Positions 16,808-24,701 of a stretch of DNA of 64,000 nucleotides are shown here, in pieces. This DNA comes from CAYUQT01 sp964446835 (lineage in GTDB: Bacteria > Planctomycetota > Phycisphaerae > UBA1845 > JAFGLZ01), in the NCBI GenBank assembly GCA_964446835.1, contig CAYUQT010000016.1, positions 1-64,000 on the forward strand, given 5' to 3'. The stretch's first letter is position 1. The number at the start of each line of letters is the position of its first letter. The notes under the pieces are model-generated. The model worked only from the letters and a program-made list of their open reading frames with translations, did no database searches and had not been told where the DNA came from. The position numbers were made by a program, and so were the translations under genes.

Positions 16808-18634
16808 ATGCGTTCAAACCCATTCGAAAGCCAGCTTGAACGGCTGGCCAGGACGTTGACGGAGCAGTTCGGTGTACGTGTTGTCTGTCAGGGTGACGGG
16901 GCATGGACAGATGGCAAGAAGATTGCCCTGCCCTCGCTGCCCGATCCGACGGACCCACATCTGGAACGGATGATGGTGGGCTACTTGGATCACGAGCTTG
17001 GCCATGTGGCCTTCTCAGACTTCAAGGTAGCCGAGGAGTTCATGAAGAAGTACCCCGGCTACGAAGCAATCCTGAACGTTGTCGAGGACGCCTTGATCGA
17101 ACGGCGGGCCATGGAACGTTGGCCGGGTGTACGGGCTAATCTGGATGCCCTGTTCACGCAGATCCGCGACCGGATCGCGGGGCTGATACAGAAACGGAGC
17201 CCCTTCGACCGCTTCTGTACGGCGATCTACCTGCGGCTGGCGCATTACAACGACATGCTGGGGCTGGATCGTGAAGTGCTGGGCTACGATGACCTGTTGA
17301 GCGAGTTCCCGCGGGTAAATGATACCCATCAGGCCAGTGATCTGGCCGAAAGGATGCTGACGCGGTGGCTGAAGCAGCATCCGCCGCAACCTCAGCCGGC
17401 GAATCGACCGGACGGCGAGGAACAGCAGCCCGATGACAATGGCAATGAACCGAGTCGTTCCGGCGACAGATCATCGAGGCAATCAGAGACCCCAACACCG
17501 GCCGATAGACAGCAGAACCAGGACGGCGAACCATCTGGCAAGGCATCCGATGGTGATCCCGAGCCTCATGAGAAGAGTGAGTCAAAGGGCGACGGGACAC
17601 CTGACAGTACCGGCGAGCGGGAGGAAGCGGAGCCGAGTATCACGGCCTTCCCGCGTACGGGCGGCGATACCCTAGTTCGTGAAGCCCTGGCCGAGGCAAT
17701 CGCCGAGCGCGTTGCCCAGATCGACACATCCACGGAGTACCGGCCGTTCACAAGGGAACACGATCGGGTACAGCCGGTACCGTTCGCGGATGATGCCGAA
17801 ATCCAGCGATTACTTGGAACCGGGACCGATGCCGTCCGCCGCTTGCGACGGGGTCTGGCCAACGCCCTGCGCTCCGCCGAGAAGCGCTGGTGGCGGGATG
17901 ACCAAGTCCGGGGCTTGCTGTCACCTCGGACGTTGTACCGGTTGTGTACCGATCGGCCACGGGTGGACGTCTTCCGGGTGCGGTCGGTTATTCAGGGGCG
18001 GTCAACTGCGGTATGCATCGTCCTGGACGCCTCCGGCAGCATGACCACCAAGAAGATGGACGTGGCCCGTGATGCGATGCGGGTGCTGCTGGAGGCGTTG
18101 GACGACCTCAAGATCCCCACCGAGGCATTTACGTTCACCACCGGCGACCAGTTCAACATGGCCGAGGCCTCACGATTGACCGGCGAGGATGCCGTCGCAC
18201 TATCCCAGCGATTTGGCCGGTTTGGCAACCTGGAGATCGGCCTGATCAAGCAGTACCAGGAGCCGGTCAAGGTGGCGCTGAAACGGCTGCCCGGTGTTCA
18301 CGGCACGGGCCTGACACCGTTAGGCGAAGCCATGAACGTCGGCGCCTCCCGGATCACGCCCCGACCGGAGTCCCGCAAGGTGATGCTGGTCCTCACCGAT
18401 GGCCATGCAGGATGCGAAGGCTCCAGCACGGCAGCGGAGTTGCACGCCAAGAACGTTGCCACGTTGATCAGCACAGTCGGAATCGAACTGGTTGGTGTGG
18501 GGATACAGGATGAGAGCTTGCGCGCGGTTGTGGCGGACACGATCGTGGTTCACGAGATCAATGACCTGCCGGTCCAGCTCTGCAAGCTCCTTGGCCGGAC
18601 ATTACAGAAAGGAATAGTGCGTCATGTTGGATAA
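16808..18634 (+). CDS. CobT-like VWA-domain protein with N-terminal HELGH motif
   Basis: The ATG follows AAGGAGAG. The protein has 608 residues. The N-terminal 200 residues contain GYLDHELGHVAFSDF, an HExxH zinc-protease-type motif, and VVEDALIERRAMERWPG. Residues about 205-290 form a Pro/Glu/Ser/Asp-rich disordered linker. The C-terminal half includes a VWA domain with the MIDAS motif VLDASGSM (about residue 410), TGLTPLGEAM and VLTDGHAG. This is the layout of CobT-type partners of CobS/MoxR AAA+ ATPases. With the AAA+ gene at 14765 it probably forms a metal-dependent remodelling machine. The following gene overlaps by 11 bp. Whether HELGH is catalytic is unknown. Confidence 0.85.
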   Translation: MRSNPFESQLERLARTLTEQFGVRVVCQGDGAWTDGKKIALPSLPDPTDPHLERMMVGYLDHELGHVAFSDFKVAEEFMKKYPGYEAILNVVEDALIERRAMERWPGVRANLDALFTQIRDRIAGLIQKRSPFDRFCTAIYLRLAHYNDMLGLDREVLGYDDLLSEFPRVNDTHQASDLAERMLTRWLKQHPPQPQPANRPDGEEQQPDDNGNEPSRSGDRSSRQSETPTPADRQQNQDGEPSGKASDGDPEPHEKSESKGDGTPDSTGEREEAEPSITAFPRTGGDTLVREALAEAIAERVAQIDTSTEYRPFTREHDRVQPVPFADDAEIQRLLGTGTDAVRRLRRGLANALRSAEKRWWRDDQVRGLLSPRTLYRLCTDRPRVDVFRVRSVIQGRSTAVCIVLDASGSMTTKKMDVARDAMRVLLEALDDLKIPTEAFTFTTGDQFNMAEASRLTGEDAVALSQRFGRFGNLEIGLIKQYQEPVKVALKRLPGVHGTGLTPLGEAMNVGASRITPRPESRKVMLVLTDGHAGCEGSSTAAELHAKNVATLISTVGIELVGVGIQDESLRAVVADTIVVHEINDLPVQLCKLLGRTLQKGIVRHVG

Positions 18635-19163
18635 AGGAACAGAGATGATGCTCCAGATGGCCGGCACACTGACGGCCGAAGACCTCGATGTGCTGCGGGA
18701 GTCCGCGCCGGCTGGACGCATCGAGCCACCTGTGGATGGCCGTCCGTCTGAACCGGATGCCGTCGTTGAAGACGATGAACCCTCTATTGGTGCGGCAGAG
18801 CCCGGGACCCCCCCCTTCGACCCGTCGCGGGGCGAACGCGAACGCTCGCGTACCCGGGAATCCAAGATCTCGACCGCCTGCGTGGGCCGCGAGCGCGAAA
18901 AGCACGAGTGGTGGCCGGTGGGTACAGAACTGGTGGGGCGGCTGGGCTCCGAAACCTTCACCGCCACGGTCGTAGAGAACCCCCAGGTGAAATCCAACAG
19001 GAGTCTGCTGATCACATCGGGACCCGCCAGCGGCAGGGTCTGCCTGACCCCAACGCGGGCGGCCATCGAGGCCACCGAAACCTATCGTCAGACGCAAGGT
19101 TGTGGACGAGCCGGCGTGACGAACGGATGGGAATTCTGGCGACCGAGGGAGGCCGCGGCGTAG
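18624..19163 (+). CDS. RAMA/DUF4357-like C-terminal domain protein
   Basis: The start codon overlaps the 3' end of the VWA gene by 11 bp, implying translational coupling; GAAAGGAAT lies upstream. The 179-residue protein has an acidic N-terminal half and a basic middle (RGERERSRTRESK). The C-terminal 80 residues (WPVGTELVGRLGSETFTATVVEN ... TPTRAAIEATETY ... TNGWEFWR) follow the RAMA/DUF4357 pattern: a glycine turn, strands, a helix starting with S/T-P-T-x-A-A, and a terminal NGW-x-x-W. Such domains accompany restriction and modification proteins and probably bind DNA. The assignment is by pattern only. Confidence 0.6.
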   Translation: MLDKGTEMMLQMAGTLTAEDLDVLRESAPAGRIEPPVDGRPSEPDAVVEDDEPSIGAAEPGTPPFDPSRGERERSRTRESKISTACVGREREKHEWWPVGTELVGRLGSETFTATVVENPQVKSNRSLLITSGPASGRVCLTPTRAAIEATETYRQTQGCGRAGVTNGWEFWRPREAAA

Positions 19164-19187
19164 TGCCCAACCCATTTCTTCCTTCTT

Positions 19188-19206
19188 CGCGCCCCAAGGG
19201 GGCGCG
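19188..19206. terminator. GC-rich hairpin between convergent genes
   Basis: CGCGCCCC (19188-19195) pairs with GGGGCGCG (19199-19206) around a 3-nt loop, between the plus-strand RAMA-like gene and the minus-strand ATPase gene. There is no U-tract on either side, so factor-independent termination is uncertain; an mRNA 3'-end stabiliser is also possible. Confidence 0.4.
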
Positions 19207-19227
19207 CCCATTCCCACGTAGCGAAAG

Positions 19228-20127
19228 CTATGTCGCTAACGGATATTTTTCCGCCATGCAACCCGGATCGTCTATCCCCTGTGGGCTAACAGCCCCAATC
19301 CCTTTCGAAGCCGGTCCGGTGCGAGAGTGCAGGGTCGGTAGGAACTGCTCCGCCTTCTTCTTTGTATAGAACCAGTCCCGACGGCTCCGCCCCGTTCGGC
19401 GGATGTACTCATCCACCTGCCGTTCGGGCGGTACCGAGCGGAGTATCTCAGACGCCGCAACTACATGATATGGAACCGCAGCGCATTGGAGGAGATTGGC
19501 CCTCCAATCAAGGTATGGCGATCCTTTCCACTCTTTTGCCTTGCAGTACAACCGTAGACTGGGAACGATAGGCATCTGTCGCAAGGCCTCGACGATTTCG
19601 GGATCATCCGCGAACTCCTCGATCTTGGCCAGGATTTCCTCGCGTGTCGGCTCGAACGATATCGCGTCCGCGCGATCAAGGATGGCCCTCACGTCATCGT
19701 TCCTGGGGGCGTCCCGGTTGCACACCAGGAGTACGAGTGCCGAGGTTATGAACCACTGCGCCCGTCCTTCCAGATGCTTCGTCGCGGTACGCCACTGAAC
19801 CCGTCGTTCCGGTCGGCTGTCACAGAGTGCTTTCATCAGTTCGACGGTGTTCTGATCCTTGAGCAGGGACCCGACGTCATCAAAGATGATCGGCCAGTCC
19901 GGCTCGTCGTGAACGGCCTTGTAGATCTCTATCGCGGAAGTACGGCCTTTGAACAGATGGCAACCCGTTCCGTCGATTCCATCTTCGTAGGCGGAACTCT
20001 TCCCAATCCCCGGCGATCCGATCACCGCAAGGAACCGGATATGGCCGTCGAACCAGCTTCGGACATGGTCCGCCAAGCCCCTGTAAGTGTCCACAGGGCG
20101 GAGTATGTGTTCCTCGTTTGCTTGCAC
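19228..20127 (-). CDS. P-loop ATPase, AAA-like
   Basis: A GTG start with GGAG seven bases upstream gives 299 residues. Walker A is VIGSPGIGKSS (about residue 36), Walker B WPIIFDDV (about 80), followed by VLLVCNRDAP (sensor-1-like Asn, about 135). After the ATPase core comes a helical lid (TREEILAKIEEFADDPEIVEALRQM) and a basic C-terminus (RRTGRSRRDWFYTKKKAEQF) likely to bind nucleic acid. It resembles plasmid and phage DNA-handling ATPases but I cannot name the family. It is the first minus-strand gene facing the plus-strand cluster. Confidence 0.65.
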   Translation of the reverse strand: MQANEEHILRPVDTYRGLADHVRSWFDGHIRFLAVIGSPGIGKSSAYEDGIDGTGCHLFKGRTSAIEIYKAVHDEPDWPIIFDDVGSLLKDQNTVELMKALCDSRPERRVQWRTATKHLEGRAQWFITSALVLLVCNRDAPRNDDVRAILDRADAISFEPTREEILAKIEEFADDPEIVEALRQMPIVPSLRLYCKAKEWKGSPYLDWRANLLQCAAVPYHVVAASEILRSVPPERQVDEYIRRTGRSRRDWFYTKKKAEQFLPTLHSRTGPASKGIGAVSPQGIDDPGCMAEKYPLAT

Positions 20128-20278
20128 TCTTGCACTCCAGTCTCACATCATCGATACGGCCCGTTGCGCGTCGCCCAGTGGGGACCTGCGTTTCTCCCTC
20201 TCAAACCGGCCATCCACTCGACAGCGTTGCTCCGGAAGGCATGGCTGCCAAACACCTTCTCGCAACGCCGGGCCCCTT

Positions 20279-21421
20279 CTACAGCGTCTCAATCAAGTTC
20301 TGCCTGCAATGCTTTGCCGGAACATCCTTGGCTTTACAGATCTCCAGGAAGGGGCTGGCGATCTGCGCGTTGGCTACATCTTGGGGCAGTCTCCAGCTTC
20401 CGCCACGGAAGACGAGTTTGCTGGGCCTAGCCATCGCTTCGTACACTGCGCGGAGCGCCCGCATCCGGTCGCACAGTTTTCGCCCTCGCGGCTGCACGAT
20501 CTTGGCGGGGGAATAGATGACATGACGTACTTTCGCCTGCCTCGCGAGCTCAACGAGGTTGCCCAGATCCTCCATTGTCTGCGCCTCTGGGAGCCCGAAG
20601 TCCTGCATCGAACGAAGCGGTTCGCTGGTCACCGGCGAACAGGGGAACAGAGGGTCGATCCGCAGCGCCAGATGGATGTCCGCCTCACCCAGTGCACGGA
20701 TTCCTTCGATGCGCTCCTCGACAGTTGGGGCGGACGGGTCGTACGCCGCCCTCCTATCCTCCTTCCAGAACGCCAGGCTGACTTCCATCAGGAAGCCGGG
20801 AAGCCCCTCTTGGCTGAACTCCTCGGACTTGGGATGGTCGGATGGGATGCTCGCCAGCTCCTTGAGAAGGTCGATATACCCCAACCGAACAGGTAGCAAA
20901 GGGTTCTTGGTCAGGATGACCACGGTGGTGAAGCGGTTGCGGTAGGCGATGATCCGTTCCAGGGCGTACCTGGTATGCCCGAACCGCCCTTCAAGAGGTT
21001 GGAAGGGATCTGTGCTGTTGGACAGGTGAACCGGCGCCGCGGGGACATCAAATCGTTCGAGGTCCTCCATGTCCTTGTCGACGAGACGCTCGAAGCGGGC
21101 CTTGGCAGAGGCTGTGTCGGGTTCGTAGGCTGCGGCGTAACAGTACACGCACCCGTGCGAACAGCCGGTGTAGACGTTGATGCAGTACCGGTGCCCGCTG
21201 GGAAAGTCGTCTTGTGACGCGAACGGGCAGTACCATTTCACCACGCGCGGTCGCGTGGGCTCGATCACCGGCTTACTGGACTTGTGGGGCAGGAAGTACG
21301 CGGCCAGGGCGGCCTGATCCCTAGGAGAACGGCCGTTCCACACCGGCCGGAACTTCGGGTTGACCCTGTCGATCAGTTGGTTCAGTTGAACGTCGGTCGA
21401 GTCATCTCGCATATTGATCAT
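20279..21421 (-). CDS. Radical SAM protein, spore-photoproduct-lyase-like
   Basis: The 380-residue protein contains YTGCSHGCVYCYAA, the CxxxCxxC cluster motif that binds a 4Fe-4S cluster and S-adenosylmethionine. The surrounding sequence (NVYTGCSHGC, LSNSTDPFQPLE, TRYALERIIAYRNRFTTVVILTKNPLL, LALRIDPLFPCSP) matches the SplB-like/Rv2578c-type radical SAM group. Spore photoproduct lyase repairs thymine dimers, but planctomycetes do not form endospores and many relatives have other, unknown reactions. It sits among the accessory genes, so it may act on DNA of the element. An ATG three codons in is an alternative start. Confidence 0.8.
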   Translation of the reverse strand: MINMRDDSTDVQLNQLIDRVNPKFRPVWNGRSPRDQAALAAYFLPHKSSKPVIEPTRPRVVKWYCPFASQDDFPSGHRYCINVYTGCSHGCVYCYAAAYEPDTASAKARFERLVDKDMEDLERFDVPAAPVHLSNSTDPFQPLEGRFGHTRYALERIIAYRNRFTTVVILTKNPLLPVRLGYIDLLKELASIPSDHPKSEEFSQEGLPGFLMEVSLAFWKEDRRAAYDPSAPTVEERIEGIRALGEADIHLALRIDPLFPCSPVTSEPLRSMQDFGLPEAQTMEDLGNLVELARQAKVRHVIYSPAKIVQPRGRKLCDRMRALRAVYEAMARPSKLVFRGGSWRLPQDVANAQIASPFLEICKAKDVPAKHCRQNLIETL

Positions 21422-21433
21422 CCTGGTGTTCTC

Positions 21434-21919
21434 TCAATCTTGTCTGAAGGGGTGCCGGCACGGGCCGACGATGCTCCGCGAGAAGAGGCAAGCGTGACCA
21501 AGCCCTCTGCTGCGCCCCTCTTCTTCTCGCTGAGACCCTTGTTCGGTGATCTCCTGGCCCTTTCCGCCTGATCTCCTGTCCCGGCCACCAGTGAGAAGCG
21601 GCAGCTTCCCCTGGGTTCCACAGTTCGGACACACAGCCGTGAAGCGTCGGTACTGGCGGTCGACTTCCAATAGGAAGTCGCCGTACTTCATCCGCATGGC
21701 AATGTCGTACAACCTGGCGATCTCCCAACGCTTCCAAATCATGACGGGCGAGGTCATGCGGCCGCAGGTATGACACCTCACACCCATTCGACGCTGAGTG
21801 TTCATCATCGCATCGACGACTGTTCCGCAGGGACGACGGATCTTTGCGCCCTTTGCGATGACCGCGGCGAACACGCTGGGCGTGTAGGCGCCGCGAGGAA
21901 ACTTCATGCATTTGCTCAT
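21434..21919 (-). CDS. Zinc-ribbon protein
   Basis: The 161-residue protein overlaps its upstream neighbour by ATGA (4 bp), so the two are translationally coupled. It has two Cys pairs spaced as a zinc ribbon, VRCHTCGRM and AVCPNCGTQGKL, separated by about 45 residues (MIWKRWEIARLYDIAMRMKYGDFLLEVDRQYRRF). The C-terminal 50 residues are basic and Gly/Arg/Glu-rich, probably disordered. No enzyme motif. Possibly a DNA- or RNA-binding accessory factor. Confidence 0.65.
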   Translation of the reverse strand: MSKCMKFPRGAYTPSVFAAVIAKGAKIRRPCGTVVDAMMNTQRRMGVRCHTCGRMTSPVMIWKRWEIARLYDIAMRMKYGDFLLEVDRQYRRFTAVCPNCGTQGKLPLLTGGRDRRSGGKGQEITEQGSQREEEGRSRGLGHACLFSRSIVGPCRHPFRQD

Positions 21920-22365
21920 GCCATCACCCCTTGCTCGAAGGCGATTTCCCGCCCATCGGTCGCTTCCACACCAGCGTTGCCCACCTCAACCTGCTCGTAC
22001 GGCAGCTTGATCAGGTTGTCCGCGAGGCTGCTCTTCTCCTTGCACTGTGGACAGTCAAAGGTCTGTTTGTGATTGTGATTCTCAATCATGGCCAGGAACT
22101 CGACACGGGGCTGCCGCTTTGCGGAACGATGCAGATGGATAGCCTTCTCCACTGACCACCGCGAGGTCAGCGGGATCTTCTCCTGACAGTGCGGGCAGAC
22201 CATGGACCACCGCTCCTGTTCAAGCAAGAACTCCCTGACAATTCGCTGCCGCGGCATGCCTCGTTCGACCTTCGAGTACATGTCTGCCGCGGCTTCTTCG
22301 GGGACATAACAGCCCACCGGCATTGTGCCCGCCCTCGCAACCGTCCCGCCATTCGTTGACTCCAT
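21916..22365 (-). CDS. Zinc-ribbon protein, coupled to the following gene
   Basis: The start chosen is the ATG 8 nt after GGAGG, giving 149 residues; longer starts have no ribosome site. Two CxxC pairs, MVCPHCQEKI and FDCPQCKEKSSL, flank a central basic segment with two histidines (IHLHRSAKRQ). The layout is similar to the next gene (CxxC, about 45 residues, CxxC), so the two may be diverged paralogues or subunits of one complex. Function unknown. Confidence 0.65.
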   Translation of the reverse strand: MESTNGGTVARAGTMPVGCYVPEEAAADMYSKVERGMPRQRIVREFLLEQERWSMVCPHCQEKIPLTSRWSVEKAIHLHRSAKRQPRVEFLAMIENHNHKQTFDCPQCKEKSSLADNLIKLPYEQVEVGNAGVEATDGREIAFEQGVMA

Positions 22366-22473
22366 ATGCAATCCTCCACAAGAACAGAACCTCATTGATT
22401 CGTTGGACAACAGCCGTTTGCCGTCCTCTCACAAGGAATACGGGTGAAAAGTTTCCGGAAAATGCTTCGTTGC

Positions 22474-23244
22474 TTACGGCTTGGCCGCCGCGGCCACTTG
22501 TCTAGGCGTCAGGACGCGGTCGTAGATCTTGAGTTCGTCGATTTCGCCGCGGTAGGCGGCCTCGGGGTAGTACAGGGCTCCCCACCTCGCCAAGGCCACG
22601 GGCATGTCATCATCCGGCACAGCCCTTACGCCGCCCCCGCCTTCGACCGTAGGTACTCTGGCACCGTTAACATAGAACGCCACTCCTCGATGGCTCCACG
22701 AGATGGCCATGTGTTGCCACGTGCCGAACCGAATCGCGCCAAGTTCGCTTCGGGCGTATGTGTTGGCGGCGGGTCCGTTCGATACATCGAGGAAGCCGGC
22801 ACGAAAGAGCCTGACGGCAAAGGCCCACCCTCCGGGGGTATGGCCGTGGAACCCTTTGACAAGGACGTGGTAGTGGGTTTGCGTGGTCAGCGGCGCCGGT
22901 TTCAGCCACATCCCCAGCGTCCCCCGGTACTCGGGCAGGTTGAACACCCCCAGCTCTATGTAGGCGGGTCTACCGGGAGGAAAACTCACCGCGTTTCCCG
23001 ATACGCCCGGGACGCTCCTCGTTCCGGTTCCGATCGCCGCCGAGAGCTTTCCCGACTTCTCGGCGTACAGGCTGCCGGCCTCTTTGAAACTCCAGTAGAG
23101 GACGGGAACCGGTTGGGATGGGGTGCATCCTGTCGCCAACACCCCGATGAATGCGCCCAGCAAGTACGCTCCAACATGAGCGGTACCCATCCGCCGTACC
23201 ACTCCGGTTCCATCGGGCCTCTTGATAACGTTGGTTCGAACCAT
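22474..23244 (-). CDS. LamG/concanavalin-type lipoprotein
   Basis: An AAGGAG site lies 7 nt before the ATG. The N-terminus has a basic region, a hydrophobic stretch and lipobox GVLATGC (cysteine at about residue 40). The mature part is one LamG-like beta sandwich of about 200 residues: GNAVSFPPGRPAYIELGVFNLPEYRGTLG..., then FGTWQHMAISWSHRGVAFYVNG and GEIDELKIYDRVLTPRQV. Such domains bind carbohydrates or surface ligands. It lies inside the accessory region and may be cargo or an older chromosomal gene. Confidence 0.8.
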   Translation of the reverse strand: MVRTNVIKRPDGTGVVRRMGTAHVGAYLLGAFIGVLATGCTPSQPVPVLYWSFKEAGSLYAEKSGKLSAAIGTGTRSVPGVSGNAVSFPPGRPAYIELGVFNLPEYRGTLGMWLKPAPLTTQTHYHVLVKGFHGHTPGGWAFAVRLFRAGFLDVSNGPAANTYARSELGAIRFGTWQHMAISWSHRGVAFYVNGARVPTVEGGGGVRAVPDDDMPVALARWGALYYPEAAYRGEIDELKIYDRVLTPRQVAAAAKP

Positions 23245-23427
23245 GCCTGTGCTCCTTGGTTAGGGGTCATGCGATGCTGTCTCCCTATCAGGAACAGTCC
23301 GGAATGTTTCTGGGGGTGCGCAACCCCCGGGAAAACCGGTTCCTGGCAACTCGCGGTGGCCGCTTGCGCGCGCCCCGCCATCGCGCTATGCTGGATCGTG
23401 GTGTGCTTGCTGGAAGGAGAAACTGTG

Positions 23428-23712
23428 ATGACGACGATCTGGCGGAAGCTGCTGGTGTTGTTCATGCTGGGTATGGTGCTCATGCTGGCGAGTATCTACG
23501 AGGTGGTCCGTTGGCTGACGCGGATGGGGATTACCGACCTCGCAGGCCAGGTGACCGATCGTTACCTCACCGGCGGCGCCGTGGCGGTTATCCTAGCCCT
23601 TGTCTTCCTGCTTCGATCCGAACGGCCGCGGCGCCGTTACGATGACCATCCTTACGACCACCCCGAACCCGGTCCTCGCTACCCCTGCCGGGACCGGCCT
23701 TGGTGGTGGTAG
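23428..23712 (+). CDS. Small two-helix membrane protein
   Basis: The ATG follows GGAAGGAGA; a GTG directly ahead is an alternative start. The 94-residue product has helix 1 KLLVLFMLGMVLMLASIYEV, a loop with RWLTRMGITDLAGQ, helix 2 GGAVAVILALVFLLR, and a cytoplasm-like tail rich in Arg, Asp, His and Pro, ending in WWW. A frameshifted relative lies at 10878-11085. The 9-bp hairpin CGCGGTGGC/GCCATCGCG (23352-23385) lies upstream. No family recognised. Confidence 0.7.
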   Translation: MTTIWRKLLVLFMLGMVLMLASIYEVVRWLTRMGITDLAGQVTDRYLTGGAVAVILALVFLLRSERPRRRYDDHPYDHPEPGPRYPCRDRPWWW

Positions 23713-23757
23713 ATCATGCGGTGTAATCCGGCGACGAATCATCTCCGGCCTGCCATC

Positions 23758-23788
23758 GGCTGGTGCCTAACCAGTTGGGGCACCAGCC
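23758..23788 (+). promoter_or_regulatory. Perfect 10-bp hairpin before radC
   Basis: GGCTGGTGCC (23758-23767) pairs with GGCACCAGCC (23779-23788) around an 11-nt loop. The GGAG ribosome site of the RadC gene starts three bases later. No U-tract follows. Confidence 0.6.
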
Positions 23789-23803
23789 CTGGAGATGGTT
23801 CAC

Positions 23804-24274
23804 ATGAAACGGAAAACGGGGAGTATCTACGAGCTCGACATAAGCGTGCGGCGGATACGCGACGCACCGACACGGGTCATGAGCAGTCCGGAGGACATCG
23901 CCACCTGTTTCGCTGACTTGGCCGAGCGGGACCGGGAGGTCTTCTGCGTAGCGTGCCTTGATGCGAGAGGACAACTCATCGCCCGGCACACGGCGTTCAT
24001 CGGCACCACCGACGCGACGCTCCTTAATCCACGTGAGATCCTTCGTGCGGCGTTGCTCACAACAGCCACCGGTATCGTCGTGGTGCACAACCATCCGAGC
24101 GGAATTCCCTCACCGAGCGTTGATGACATCCAGTCGACGGAGCAGCTGGCAAAGGCGTGCGAGGTAGTGGGCATCTCATTCCTTGATCATGTCATCATCG
24201 GCCGGGACGGTTCATTCTGGAGTTGGTCGCAGGATGAAATGCCGCGATCCGGCTATAAGGCAAAATCAGCATGA
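23804..24274 (+). CDS. radC: RadC/JAB-domain protein
   Basis: The start chosen has GGAG at a normal distance; an ATG nine bases upstream overlaps that site. The 156 residues form one JAB/MPN domain with the RadC zinc motif VVVHNHPSGIPSPSVDD (HxHPSG-x8-D) and partners FIGTTDATLLNPREILRAAL and LDHVIIG. It lacks the N-terminal helix-hairpin-helix half of chromosomal RadC, as is usual for plasmid and phage copies. JAB proteins are isopeptidases or related hydrolases; the role of RadC-type proteins on mobile elements is unsettled. Confidence 0.9.
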   Translation: MKRKTGSIYELDISVRRIRDAPTRVMSSPEDIATCFADLAERDREVFCVACLDARGQLIARHTAFIGTTDATLLNPREILRAALLTTATGIVVVHNHPSGIPSPSVDDIQSTEQLAKACEVVGISFLDHVIIGRDGSFWSWSQDEMPRSGYKAKSA

Positions 24275-24288
24275 GGGTAAGCCGATTT

Positions 24289-24305
24289 CGCCCCGAATGA
24301 GGGCG
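24289..24305 (+). promoter_or_regulatory. Short hairpin before small gene
   Basis: CGCCC (24289-24293) pairs with GGGCG (24301-24305), with GAT/ATC pairing outside an internal loop. GGAGGT follows directly at 24311. Confidence 0.4.
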
Positions 24306-24323
24306 TGATCGGAGGTGAGAACC

Positions 24324-24542
24324 ATGACAGATGTAAGCGTGTATCAGATCGAACCGGAGACAGGTCAAGGGCCCTTGGCCGAACACCATCCGACGAGTAC
24401 GGTGCGGATCGATGAGATGGATGATGTTGGCGAAGAGTACCTGGCGGAGGCGGTGGTGCGGTTGATCAGGCAGAACCGGGCGGTCCGCCGCGCGGTGTTA
24501 GACGTGGTGATGAGCTGTCCGAATGTGAAGTGGGAGACGTGA
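24324..24542 (+). CDS. Small acidic hypothetical protein (72 aa)
   Basis: ATG lies 7 nt after GGAGGT. Sequence begins MTDVSVYQIEPETGQGPLAEHHP and ends in a predicted helix EEYLAEAVVRLIRQNRAVRRAVLDVVMSC. It is the last plus-strand gene before the integrase and follows radC by 49 bp. The clean ribosome site supports a real gene; no family recognised. Confidence 0.6.
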   Translation: MTDVSVYQIEPETGQGPLAEHHPTSTVRIDEMDDVGEEYLAEAVVRLIRQNRAVRRAVLDVVMSCPNVKWET

Positions 24543-24701
24543 GGCACTCAGTTCCAGGATGAGGGGGCTGCGTTCGCAGCCAGTCCCAGTCATCCTTCCC
24601 ATGGATACTCATGCCAGCGATAGAACTCGATGACCGCTTCTCTGATGATGCTGCACCGTTGTCCTCTGCCGCTGACCCTTGGGCACCCATCTGTCTTGCT
24701 C

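Noticed and set aside
14765..18634. AAA+ and VWA genes considered as a true cobaltochelatase
   Set aside because: No cobN or other corrin genes nearby and the AAA+ protein has a C2H2-like finger; accessory context argues against cobalamin synthesis.
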